Source: Myxococcota bacterium | GTDB taxonomy: Bacteria > Myxococcota_A > Polyangia > HGW-17 | DNA length: 64,000 bases | Assembly (NCBI GenBank): GCA_018817795.1 | Contig: JAHITJ010000250.1 | Location: forward strand, 1-64,000 | Direction: 5' to 3' | Shown: positions 12,154 to 20,672 of the stretch, piece by piece | How the letters are laid out: each line of letters opens with the position of its first letter | Position numbering within the stretch: position 1 is the first letter of the stretch | Program-made: the position numbers and the translations under genes | The notes under the pieces: generated by a model | What the model was told of the DNA's origin: nothing | Seen by the model: the letters and a program-made list of their open reading frames with translations, nothing else | Database searches by the model: none

Positions 12154-13087
12154 GTACCAGTTCCTCTTTCTTCTGTGCCCTGCGGGCCAGCGCCGATATT
12201 CCCAGTACAAGCAGAAATCCGGCCACCATCAGCAAGCCATGCAAAACCACTTCGCTTCCGCCATCCATGGGCAGGACGTTCCGGGTTTTGAGGACAACGA
12301 CTTTATCATGAAATTGGGCGCTTTCCAATACTTCCTGATAAGGCCACACCTTGCGCAGGGATCCGAGCATGAAACCGCACAAAACAGCCAGGGTCTGCAG
12401 GGAATATCGGCTCAGAAGCCATTTCAGGAAACGGGAAAATGACACCAGCCCCAGGAAGGCACCGGCGACGAACCAAATCAATACGTAGAGATCCAGGGTC
12501 TTCACGGCCTCCAGAATCCGGTGGTATTGGGAGAGCAGAACCAGAATGAAAGATCCGGAGATCCCGGGAAGGATCATCGCAGTGGCCGCCACCGAGCCCG
12601 ACAGGAACGTGAACCAGAAGGACGACGGCGTGGCCATCGGGATAAGCCCGACGAGCAGGTAGGAGCCGACCGCGCCGATCGAAAGGAAGGACCAGAACTG
12701 GAGCCTCCGGGGCGTGATCCCGGACGCCACCACCCAGGTGGAGGCCAGCACCAGTCCGAAGAAGAACGACCACAACTCCTGCGGATGATTGTTCAGCAGA
12801 TACGAGACTCCACGTGCCAGCGAGAAGATCGACAGCGCGATGCCCAGCGCCAGCGGCAGGAGGAAACCCCAGGGGATCTTGTCGTAGGCTTCCCGGAAAC
12901 GTCCCGTGAACACCAGGCGGAACCACCGCAGATCAAACGAGGAGATCGCCGCGAGCAGGGTGTCGTAGATCCCGGTGATGAAGGCTATCGTGCCGCCGGA
13001 CACGCCGGGCACCACGTCGGCCGCCCCCATGAGCATGCCCTTGAGCACCAGAATGCCCCGGCTCCTGAGCGTGGCCGGAACGATCAT
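12146..13087 (-). CDS. DUF368 domain-containing membrane protein
   Basis: LVLKGMLMGAADVVPGVSGGTIAFITGIYDTLLAAI and ILPGISGSFILVLLSQY motifs of DUF368. Confidence 0.9.
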   Translation of the reverse strand: MIVPATLRSRGILVLKGMLMGAADVVPGVSGGTIAFITGIYDTLLAAISSFDLRWFRLVFTGRFREAYDKIPWGFLLPLALGIALSIFSLARGVSYLLNNHPQELWSFFFGLVLASTWVVASGITPRRLQFWSFLSIGAVGSYLLVGLIPMATPSSFWFTFLSGSVAATAMILPGISGSFILVLLSQYHRILEAVKTLDLYVLIWFVAGAFLGLVSFSRFLKWLLSRYSLQTLAVLCGFMLGSLRKVWPYQEVLESAQFHDKVVVLKTRNVLPMDGGSEVVLHGLLMVAGFLLVLGISALARRAQKKEELVHD

Positions 13088-13851
13088 GTGTCACCTTGCC
13101 GCTCCAGGGCATCCTGGACCCGCTGCCATTCGTCCTGGGGCGGCAAGAAGGAGAGACACAGCGGGGACAGGCTGATGTTGCCGGCGTCCAGCGCCGTGAA
13201 CTCGCCGCCTTCGAGGTTGCCGTGATCGGGCGAGATCGGACCGCCGATCCAGTAATACGGCTCCCCCTTGGGATCGTAGCGGACCATGACCTCGTCATGG
13301 TAATGGCGGATGCCCGGGGATGTCAACTCGACCCGTCCGGGATCGGGTGGGATGTTGCAGTTGTACACCCACGGATGCCGGGTGGGCGGCCAGGAGAGGA
13401 TCATGCGCGCGAGCCGGACGACGATCTGCGAGGCCGTCCGCAGGTGCTCGGTGGAGGCTCCCCGGATCGTGGACACCGCCAGGGCCGTCACGCCCCGCAG
13501 AGAGGCTTCCATGGCCGCCGCAACGGTCCCCGAGTAGAACACGTCAGTGCCCAGGTTGTAGCCGTTGTTCATGCCCGAGATCACGAGATCCGGCCGCCGG
13601 GGAACCACATGAACAATGCCCATGTACGAGCAGTCCACGGGTGTGCCCGAGCACGAGAACTGGTGCGGCGCGACCTCGTGCAGCCGCAGCGGCTCGCGCA
13701 GGGTGATGGCGTTGCTGACGGCGCTGCGCTCCCGGTCCGGGGCCACCACCCAAACGTCGGCTCCGAAGGCGGTGAAGGCTTCGACCAGCGGGGCGATCCC
13801 GCTGGCATGGATTCCGTCATCATTGGTGATCAGGATGGTTTTCTGCTGCAT
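13084..13851 (-). CDS. surE: 5'/3'-nucleotidase SurE
   Basis: ILITNDDGIHASGIAPLVEAFTAFGADVWVVAPDRERSAVSNAIT; SGMNNGYNLGTDVFYSGTVAAAMEA. Confidence 0.95.
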   Translation of the reverse strand: MQQKTILITNDDGIHASGIAPLVEAFTAFGADVWVVAPDRERSAVSNAITLREPLRLHEVAPHQFSCSGTPVDCSYMGIVHVVPRRPDLVISGMNNGYNLGTDVFYSGTVAAAMEASLRGVTALAVSTIRGASTEHLRTASQIVVRLARMILSWPPTRHPWVYNCNIPPDPGRVELTSPGIRHYHDEVMVRYDPKGEPYYWIGGPISPDHGNLEGGEFTALDAGNISLSPLCLSFLPPQDEWQRVQDALERQGDT

Positions 13852-13855
13852 GATT

Positions 13856-14713
13856 TTATGATTCCAGGGAATTCAGGAAGGAGACGACCTCGGAGGCCAC
13901 CTCGGCCGGTCTCTCGACGGCGGTGTAGTGCGAGGTCCTGGGCACGAACACCAGCCGGCTTCCGGGGATGGCCCGTGCGATCTCGCGGGTGGTCTGCGGG
14001 AGCACGATGAAGTCGCGGGTGCCAGCGATGATGAGCACCGGGATGCGCAAAAGCGGCAGCACGTCGCGGCCGTCGTAGCGTTCGGCGCTCTCGAGGGTGG
14101 CGCGGAACACCTCGTGGTCCATGTTGACGAACTTCTCGGCGATCTCACGGAACACGTCCTCGTCGAGGTCGGGCCCCACCAGCCCCGTGGACTTGATGAA
14201 CGAGACCACGGCGCCGCTGCGGATCACGCGGTCGGCCAGGGGCGCGGCGAGCCTCCAGAAGGGCGCCCAGAAAGTCAGCAGGTGCGAGAAGATCGGCGCA
14301 CACAACTGCGGCAGGCGGAGACTGCCCGAGGCGGGCCCCACCATCGCGTTGAGCAGCACGAGCCCGGAGAAGGCCTCCGGACGGCGCCGATACAGTTCCA
14401 CCAGCACCTGGCCGCCGTAGCTCCAGCCCATGAAGATCGCCTTCTCGATGTGGAACAGCGCCAGCAAATCCTCGAGGTCGTCAGCCTGCACCGGCACGGT
14501 GACCGAGGACAGATCCGCCGGACGGTGAGACGAGAACAGACCGCGGTAATCCCACGCGGTGATGGTGAAGCGGTCCGACAGCGCCGCGATCACGTGCTTC
14601 CACGCCGGGATGGACCCCCCCAGACCGTTGGCGATGACGATGTCGGGACCACTGCCGATCCGTTGCCAGGCCAGCAGCGTTCCGTCGCGGGACGTGAAGG
14701 ATCCCTGCTTCAT
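13856..14713 (-). CDS. Alpha/beta hydrolase
   Basis: Homologous part starts at MKQGSFTSRDGTLLAWQRIGSGPDIVIANG; GWSYGGQV nucleophile elbow. Supplied ORF extends upstream without homology. Confidence 0.88.
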   Translation of the reverse strand: MKQGSFTSRDGTLLAWQRIGSGPDIVIANGLGGSIPAWKHVIAALSDRFTITAWDYRGLFSSHRPADLSSVTVPVQADDLEDLLALFHIEKAIFMGWSYGGQVLVELYRRRPEAFSGLVLLNAMVGPASGSLRLPQLCAPIFSHLLTFWAPFWRLAAPLADRVIRSGAVVSFIKSTGLVGPDLDEDVFREIAEKFVNMDHEVFRATLESAERYDGRDVLPLLRIPVLIIAGTRDFIVLPQTTREIARAIPGSRLVFVPRTSHYTAVERPAEVASEVVSFLNSLES

Positions 14714-15363
14714 CCGTGCATTCTCTGGGAGACGATCCCGAGGATCTGCGCACAACGGACGTCGAAAGGACCGGCCAAGCCGGCAACGCCTTCGACCATC
14801 GCTGCCTTCTGCCCGGAGGCGGGCAGATCCTTGAGGTTGATCTCGACGTTCATGCGGGCGCCATGGAAGCACGTCGACAGCGACAGCGCGGCCACGCCGG
14901 CATCGGACACGGAGTTCAGGTTGCCCTTCTCGGCCACGACCGTCAGCGCGCCAAGCGCCGCGTCGGCGGCCTGCATCACCGTGAACGGAACCATGGCAGC
15001 TTCCAGGGTGGCCTGATCCACGGCCGCCTGGCGCGACGCCTTCTCCTCGTCGGTGCCCTGGGGAAGGTCGAACGCCGCCATGACCCTGTTGAACGCGAAG
15101 GTGTCCTCGTCGACGAGGTCCCGGAGCTTCTCGACCAACGGCGCCAACTTCTCCTCGGCCGCGCGCAGCTCGTCCTCGACGTCCTTGTACTTTTTCTTGC
15201 CGATCGTCAGCCGGCACACCATGGCACCCAGACCCGCGCCGAGCGCACCCGACAGCGCCGCCACCGAACCGCCGCCGGGGGCCGGGCTCTTGGCGGCCAC
15301 GTTCTCGATGAAGCAGGCCACGGGAAGGTTCGCCAGATAGGATGCAAGGGAAATCTGAGCCAT
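14710..15363 (-). CDS. Formimidoyltetrahydrofolate cyclodeaminase-like protein (FTCD_C)
   Basis: KSPAPGGGSVAALSGALGAGLGAMVCRLTIGKKKY; GNLNSVSDAGVAALSL. Confidence 0.9.
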   Translation of the reverse strand: MAQISLASYLANLPVACFIENVAAKSPAPGGGSVAALSGALGAGLGAMVCRLTIGKKKYKDVEDELRAAEEKLAPLVEKLRDLVDEDTFAFNRVMAAFDLPQGTDEEKASRQAAVDQATLEAAMVPFTVMQAADAALGALTVVAEKGNLNSVSDAGVAALSLSTCFHGARMNVEINLKDLPASGQKAAMVEGVAGLAGPFDVRCAQILGIVSQRMHG

Positions 15364-15402
15364 GTCTAATCTCCTCCGGGATTCAAACCCGCTTGTTTTC
15401 GA

Positions 15403-16446
15403 TCATTCCTCGACCGCGAATTCGATGACCTTCTTCTGCGCGTCGAACGGTTTGTAGTCTGACAACTTCAGGTAGTCGTGGGCGACGGCCACCATCTCCC
15501 GATCACTCAGTCCGATGGAGCTCTTTCCGGCCTTGCGGAGGGCCCAGTGCGCGGCCATCATCAGGGGTGCCGCCGGCAGCAAACCCACGACCTCGGAGCC
15601 AGTCACCCTCAGGCCGCGGGCGGCGCAGTCCAGGACCGCCTCCTCGTAGGCCACGTGGGGCGGCGTGACGAGGTAGTTGTTCAGGTTCATCGAGATCTGC
15701 GTGCGCTTCCCGTCCTCGATGGGCACACCCATGGCCTTGACCATGCGCAGCTTGCCCGGCACGAAGATCTTCTTGCCGGTGGCGTTGAGCACGAATTCGC
15801 CTTCGGGGGTCATCCTCGGCTTGCCCAGCTGGCGCAGCCCCAGCGCGACGTCGTCGGTGGCCGCCACGTCGGGCGTGTCGATGTTGACGTTGTAGGCGAC
15901 CAGGAAGAACCGCGCGCCGGTGGCCACGGTGCCAAACGTGGGGACGAACTTCGCGGGGCCGAAGTCGGGCGCCCAGTCGGGGTTGGCCAGCTTCTCGGGC
16001 AGGCCCTCGTACTCTCCCTCGCGCACCTTGGCGAGGTTCTTGCGCTCCGGGCGCGCGGCGGCCTGCTCGTAGAGGTACACCGGCACGTCGAATGCAGCAG
16101 CGGTACGTTTCCCGTACTGCCGCGCCAGCTCGGCGCAGTCGGCCATGGTCACTCCGCGCACCGGGATGAACGGACAGACGTCGATGGCGCCGAAGCGCGG
16201 ATGCTCTCCGTGGTGCTCCCGCATGTCGATCATCTTCACGGCCACCTCGGTCGCACGGAAGGCGGCCTCCACGACGGCCTCCTTCTCCCCGACGAAGGTC
16301 ACCACGACCCGGTTGTAGGAGGCGTCCGGATCCACGTCGAGCAGCTTGACGCCGGGAACCGACTCGATGGCCCGGCCGATGGCGGCGTGAACCTCGGGGT
16401 TGCGGCCGTCGGAAAAATTGGGAACGCATTCAACGATGGTCTGCAT
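15403..16446 (-). CDS. ftcD: Glutamate formimidoyltransferase
   Basis: MQTIVECVPNFSDGRNPEVHAAIGRAIESVPGVKLLDVDPDASYNRVVVTFVGE; HHGEHPRFGAIDVCPFIPV. Confidence 0.95.
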   Translation of the reverse strand: MQTIVECVPNFSDGRNPEVHAAIGRAIESVPGVKLLDVDPDASYNRVVVTFVGEKEAVVEAAFRATEVAVKMIDMREHHGEHPRFGAIDVCPFIPVRGVTMADCAELARQYGKRTAAAFDVPVYLYEQAAARPERKNLAKVREGEYEGLPEKLANPDWAPDFGPAKFVPTFGTVATGARFFLVAYNVNIDTPDVAATDDVALGLRQLGKPRMTPEGEFVLNATGKKIFVPGKLRMVKAMGVPIEDGKRTQISMNLNNYLVTPPHVAYEEAVLDCAARGLRVTGSEVVGLLPAAPLMMAAHWALRKAGKSSIGLSDREMVAVAHDYLKLSDYKPFDAQKKVIEFAVEE

Positions 16447-16611
16447 GGGGACTCCTGCGAAAGGACAGATATCAAACTTAAAAGAGGCGTCTCCGATCGC
16501 CCCGAAGTTGCTAACGGGAATAACGTAATAAGTCAAGCTGACTCGGAAAGGAAAGAAAAGACTGCGGAGAAGGCAAAGAGGGAGCGGACAAGGGACCGAA
16601 ACGCAGGAATC

Positions 16612-16659
16612 AACCCGGCGTCAGACGGCCACCTGAGGCGACCGACAAAGGGCGCCGGA
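16612..16659. repeat. 48-bp two-hairpin dispersed element, copy A
   Basis: aacccggcgtcagacggccacctgaggcgaccgacaaagggcgccgga; about 37/48 ungapped identity by eye to copy B at 62629-62676. Confidence 0.55.
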
Positions 16660-16712
16660 TATTGATTCGTGCAGCCAAAACCGGTAAGGTGGCGACCGCG
16701 AGGAGATTTCCG

Positions 16713-17855
16713 ATGACCCACACCGAAGCCTGGAAGATCCACCACCCCGAAGGAAAGTACCGCGTGCTCGCCACCAAGCGCCTGGTCGGAGAACGCTGGC
16801 TCGAGGTGCTCTCCACCTTCGACTGCCGCGTCGAGATCTACGACGCCGAGGAGATGTTCGGGGAGGCGGAACTGATCGAGGCCATCGGAACGCGCTGTGA
16901 CGGCGCGCTGGGCCAGCTCAACGAGCCCTGGAACGAGCGCGTGCTGACACACTTCGCGGCCGCCGGCGGCAAGGTGATCTCGACCTACGCCGTGGGCGTC
17001 AACAACATCGACCTGGCGTGCGCCTCCCGGCTGGGCATCGCGGTCTGCAACACCCCGGGCGTGCTCACCGAGGCCACCGCCGAGCTGGCCCTGGCGCTGG
17101 TGTTCGCGGCGATCCGCCGCATCGCCGAGGGCGACCGCTACATGCGCGAAGGCCGCTTCCTCGGCTGGCTGCCGCATTTGATGCTCGGACGCCAGATCAC
17201 CGGGCGCACCCTGGGCCTGTTCGGCGCGGGCCGCATCGGGCAGACCGTCGCCCGGGCCCTGGCCGGCGGCTTCGGCATGAACGTCCTGTACTTCAATCCG
17301 CACCCGCGTCCCGAGCTGGAGAACTACGTCTCCGATCTCGCCGCGTTGGCGAAAAAACACGGGCAGCCTGTCCCGTCGGTGCGGCACACTGAGGACCTCG
17401 ACGAATTGTTCGTCCAGAGTGACATCCTCGTGCTGCTGTCGTCCTACTCGCCGGCCCTGCACCATCTGGTGGGCGCGCGACGCCTTGCGCTGATGAAACC
17501 CGCGGCCGTGCTCGTCAACGCCAGCCGCGGCCCGGTCATCGACGAGGCCTCGCTGATCGCCCACCTGAAAAACCACCCGGAGTTCACCGCCGGCCTCGAC
17601 GTGTTCGAGTTCGAGCCGCGCATGGTCGACGGGCTCACGGAGCTTCCCAACATCGTGCTGTCTCCGCACACCGGAAGCGCCACCCTCGAGAGCCGCTCGA
17701 ACATGGCGACGCTGGCGGCGCTCAACTGCGCCGGCGTGCTCTCGCACTGGCCGGCGAACACCGCCTTCTCCACCACCGATCTCGCCACCGGCCCCATGCG
17801 GAAGCTCGTCCCCAGCCTGCTCAACGCCAAAGAGCTCTCCTGGCCCGCCACCTGA
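16713..17855 (+). CDS. D-isomer-specific 2-hydroxyacid dehydrogenase (hydroxypyruvate/glyoxylate reductase-like)
   Basis: ISTYAVGVNNIDLACASRLGIAVCNTPGVLTEATAELALAL; GLFGAGRIGQTVARAL; LVNASRGPVIDEASL; internal ATG 16713 start. Confidence 0.92.
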   Translation: MTHTEAWKIHHPEGKYRVLATKRLVGERWLEVLSTFDCRVEIYDAEEMFGEAELIEAIGTRCDGALGQLNEPWNERVLTHFAAAGGKVISTYAVGVNNIDLACASRLGIAVCNTPGVLTEATAELALALVFAAIRRIAEGDRYMREGRFLGWLPHLMLGRQITGRTLGLFGAGRIGQTVARALAGGFGMNVLYFNPHPRPELENYVSDLAALAKKHGQPVPSVRHTEDLDELFVQSDILVLLSSYSPALHHLVGARRLALMKPAAVLVNASRGPVIDEASLIAHLKNHPEFTAGLDVFEFEPRMVDGLTELPNIVLSPHTGSATLESRSNMATLAALNCAGVLSHWPANTAFSTTDLATGPMRKLVPSLLNAKELSWPAT

Positions 17856-17891
17856 TCATTGTTGACCCGATTTTTCAAGAAACATCATCAT

Positions 17892-19367
17892 TTAGCGACG
17901 AACCACCCGAAAACCGACGTCGTTGCTCCGGCTATGCTGGGGATCCATGATCCGGATGGCCACTTCGCAGTAGGACGCATTGAGCCTCCAACTGCCCCCG
18001 CGCACCTCGCCGTGGGTGCCCGAAGCCGGACCCGGATAGTCCGTCACCGGACCGGTCGGATACGTTCCATGCCAGTCCCACACCCGTTCATACACGTTTC
18101 CGCTCAGATCGAACAATCCCAGTTCATTGGGAATCTTCGTGCCCGCCGGATGGGTCTTGCCGGAGCTGTTTGTCATGTACCAGGCATAGTCGTCGATGAC
18201 GTTGCTGCCCGTGCTCCCGGCGAACGCCCTGGCAAATCCCGTTGTGTTCGTCGCCCCTGGATTGGTCGTGTCCGCGCCCATCGCCGCCCACATCCACTCC
18301 ATCTCCGTGGGCAGCCGATACCCTTCCGCAGCCCAGTTCACCGTCGCAGCATTCCACGTGGCGTCGTCCGTCGCCGGGATCTGCGAGTACGTCAGCGTGC
18401 TGAAATCGACTCCGCTCACCACGTACACTGGAGTCAAACCCTCCAGCAGGCTCAACTTGTTGCAGAACGCGATCGCATCGTACCAGCTCATCATCTGGAC
18501 CGGATCGCCGGTGCCGCTGGAAGCACCTATGTCGCTAGGGTCCGACCACCCGGTCACTGACGCCCATTGGGCCCGGGTGATCTCGTACCGGCTCATCCAG
18601 AACGCCGACACCGTGCTCAGGTTCGTCGGCGTCGGATCCCGCTGGAACGTTCCCCCCGGCACATACTTCAGCGTCCCGAGATTCGGCGACTCAAAGTCCG
18701 GTGTAGCCGTCTGGGTGACCAGCACTGAGTACACCTTCTGCTCCCCGCTCTCCGCGGTCACCGTCACGGTCACCGGGTTGTCGCCCAGGGATAAGGTCAT
18801 CGGCTGCGTGGGCGCGATCGAGACGCTCGCATAGGTGTCGGCCGCCGCCGCCGTCACGCTCAACTCCGTCACCAGCATAGGCACGGTCATCGTGTATGAC
18901 GTCGTCCCTGCCGAAAACACCGGGATCAGGGGGGCCCTGCCCACCTCCAGCGTCGTGAGATCCGCGTTCGTGCGCTTGGGTACGCACTCGGTGTCGTCGA
19001 AAACACAGGCCTCAGTGCAGCCCAGCGCGCCGCTGCCCTGCGAAAAACCAAGGGTCACGCACGTCTGGCCGTCGAGTTTATCACCGTCGCATGATTCTCC
19101 ATGCACGGTTTGAATGGTCCTGTCCCCGCAACGCCCCCCCGTGCACATCGAAAGTTCGAACGTGCAGTCGGAATTGCATCGCAGCTCGCCGGTCTGCACA
19201 TAGTACCCGAATTCCGAACAAGCGGTCGCCGTCAACTGGCTCCCGTCACACGGCTCCCCGGGATCCAGAAACCCGTCACCGCATGAACCGACGGTCTTGG
19301 CCTTCGTGTCGCAGGATCCTAGAAGGAAAAATGAAATGACTGAAATCGCGATCAACATGAATCTCAT
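17892..19367 (-). CDS. Formylglycine-generating-enzyme (SUMF1) domain lipoprotein with cadherin-like beta-sandwich domain
   Basis: MRFMLIAISVISFFLLGSC lipobox; Cys-rich CGDGFLDPGEPCDG repeats; middle domain TVTAESGEQKVYSVLVTQ; C-term FWMSRYEITRAQWASVTG...YRLPTEMEWMWAA...VRGGSWRLNASYCEVAIR...GFRVVRR. Confidence 0.9.
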   Translation of the reverse strand: MRFMLIAISVISFFLLGSCDTKAKTVGSCGDGFLDPGEPCDGSQLTATACSEFGYYVQTGELRCNSDCTFELSMCTGGRCGDRTIQTVHGESCDGDKLDGQTCVTLGFSQGSGALGCTEACVFDDTECVPKRTNADLTTLEVGRAPLIPVFSAGTTSYTMTVPMLVTELSVTAAAADTYASVSIAPTQPMTLSLGDNPVTVTVTAESGEQKVYSVLVTQTATPDFESPNLGTLKYVPGGTFQRDPTPTNLSTVSAFWMSRYEITRAQWASVTGWSDPSDIGASSGTGDPVQMMSWYDAIAFCNKLSLLEGLTPVYVVSGVDFSTLTYSQIPATDDATWNAATVNWAAEGYRLPTEMEWMWAAMGADTTNPGATNTTGFARAFAGSTGSNVIDDYAWYMTNSSGKTHPAGTKIPNELGLFDLSGNVYERVWDWHGTYPTGPVTDYPGPASGTHGEVRGGSWRLNASYCEVAIRIMDPQHSRSNDVGFRVVRR

Positions 19368-19612
19368 CAAAGCATCCTCCAGAAGATGGATTTCGTCGAT
19401 GAGCGTATCAGAGTACACTGAAACGTCAACATAAGAGGCTGGAGAACCAGGGCGATCAAGTTCTAAATTTTCTGGACAAGGAGATCAAAGTTTGATCCAT
19501 TGTCAGAGCTTGAGGAGATGTTTGTCCATGGACGGCGGCAAGAGAGCCGGCTGGGACCGGAGCTACCTGATCGAGTTGCTCACGGGATGGCGCCCGTAGC
19601 CGCCACGCGAGT

Positions 19613-19981
19613 TCACTGCAGCGACTTCATCAGCCCCCAGAGCATACCACCAACGCGATGCAGGTCGGCCCACCATCGCCGGCCGGTTCCACGGTCGAGG
19701 CGACCGGAGAGTACCAGGATCTCGACGGTGGTCTTGGCTTCCAGGCAGGAGCCGTACGCAATGCGGTAATGCTGCAACCGGCGAACGAAGACGGTCGCTA
19801 AGCGGAATCGCGTGCGATTCCGCCGATCGCGACCGAAGCGGCCGGCACCCTCCGCGATGTTGAGCGGAACCGAGCTCGCGGACGCCACCAACTGCCGTCC
19901 GAGGATCGGATGCAAGTTCCGTGCGGCGATGATTTCGGCCGCGGTGTGAGTGGCTATTTGAAGGACAAGCAGACGTGCCAT
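19613..19981 (-). CDS. S23 / four-helix-bundle family protein with apparent in-frame palindromic-element insertion
   Basis: MARLLVLQIATHTAAEIIAARNLHPILGRQLVASASSVPLNIAEGAGRFGRDRR...HYRIAYGSCLEAKTTVEILVLSGRL is four-helix-bundle (23S rRNA-IVP-like); unusual segment NRTRFRLATVFVRRLQ interrupts it. Confidence 0.75.
   Translation of the reverse strand: MARLLVLQIATHTAAEIIAARNLHPILGRQLVASASSVPLNIAEGAGRFGRDRRNRTRFRLATVFVRRLQHYRIAYGSCLEAKTTVEILVLSGRLDRGTGRRWWADLHRVGGMLWGLMKSLQ
19780..19823. repeat. Bipartite palindromic element, copy 1, inside the four-helix-bundle gene
   Basis: ggcgaacgaagacggtcgctaagcggaatcgcgtgcgattccgc; contains GCGGAATCG-cgtg-CGATTCCGC. Confidence 0.7.
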
Positions 19982-20006
19982 GGAAAAACCTCCCGGCACC
20001 TTCCCT

Positions 20007-20083
20007 CGGCACCGAGCGGCCGTGTCAAGGGCGACCGTTCACGGTCGCCAAAGGTTAACCCTTGACTCGGCCGCTCGGTGCCG
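20007..20083. repeat. Nested inverted repeat
   Basis: 25-bp arms 20007-20031 / 20059-20083 (one mismatch) enclosing GGCGACCG-TTCA-CGGTCGCC (20030-20049). Confidence 0.85.
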
Positions 20084-20208
20084 TATCCCGTGTCGGTTCC
20101 CGAGGTTTTCCATGGCATGCCTGCGCCCAATCAGCACACGACGACGTGGGTCAATCGCCAGACCGCGGCCCGGACAGGACCGTCCCAGCAGAAACGGTGA
20201 CCGTGACG

Positions 20209-20260
20209 GGCGACCGAAGACGGTCGCACGGTCGCTAAGCGGAATCGTCAACGATTCCGC
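20209..20260. repeat. Bipartite palindromic element, copy 2, with internal 8-bp duplication
   Basis: GGCGACCG-aaga-CGGTCGC then (acggtcgc) taa GCGGAATCG-tcaa-CGATTCCGC. Confidence 0.7.
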
Positions 20261-20360
20261 AGGTGACGGTGGAAGCTCCGTTTCACTGCGCTTCGCGGAT
20301 TCGGTTCGTTCATCGGCCCGGAGGGCCACCTCGTTTCGGCCAAGGCCGAAACCACCGGCA

Positions 20361-20396
20361 ACCGTCACCGTCACCGTCACCTTCACCGTCACCGTG
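20361..20396. repeat. Hexamer tandem repeat (accgtc)n
   Basis: accgtcaccgtcaccgtcaccttcaccgtcaccgtg. Confidence 0.85.
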
Positions 20397-20672
20397 GACC
20401 CCTGGCGAGTTAATCTCCGAAATTAGAACTCGACTGCCCTGCTGGAGAAAAGTGTGGCTGCACCGATGAAGCGTCCCCCGGATCGGACCGGTCGACGCCT
20501 CCTCCACGGCGGCCATCGGGGACAGATAGGTCCATCACTTTCGGCACGTTTGTGCCAGATCATTTTCTTCTCCCGTTCTGCGACAAATCCCTTATAATGC
20601 GCCACCAGAAGTGGCGTTCATGCCACTTGGAGCGCCCCCCTGTGCGGCCGCCCACCGAAGAGAGGTTTTTCC

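Noticed and set aside
19500-19769. 89-aa plus-strand ORF as a transposase remnant
   Set aside because: No transposase motif recognised; overlaps the four-helix-bundle gene antisense.
20361-20396. Possible CRISPR or iteron array
   Set aside because: Simple (accgtc)n tract, too short and without spacers.
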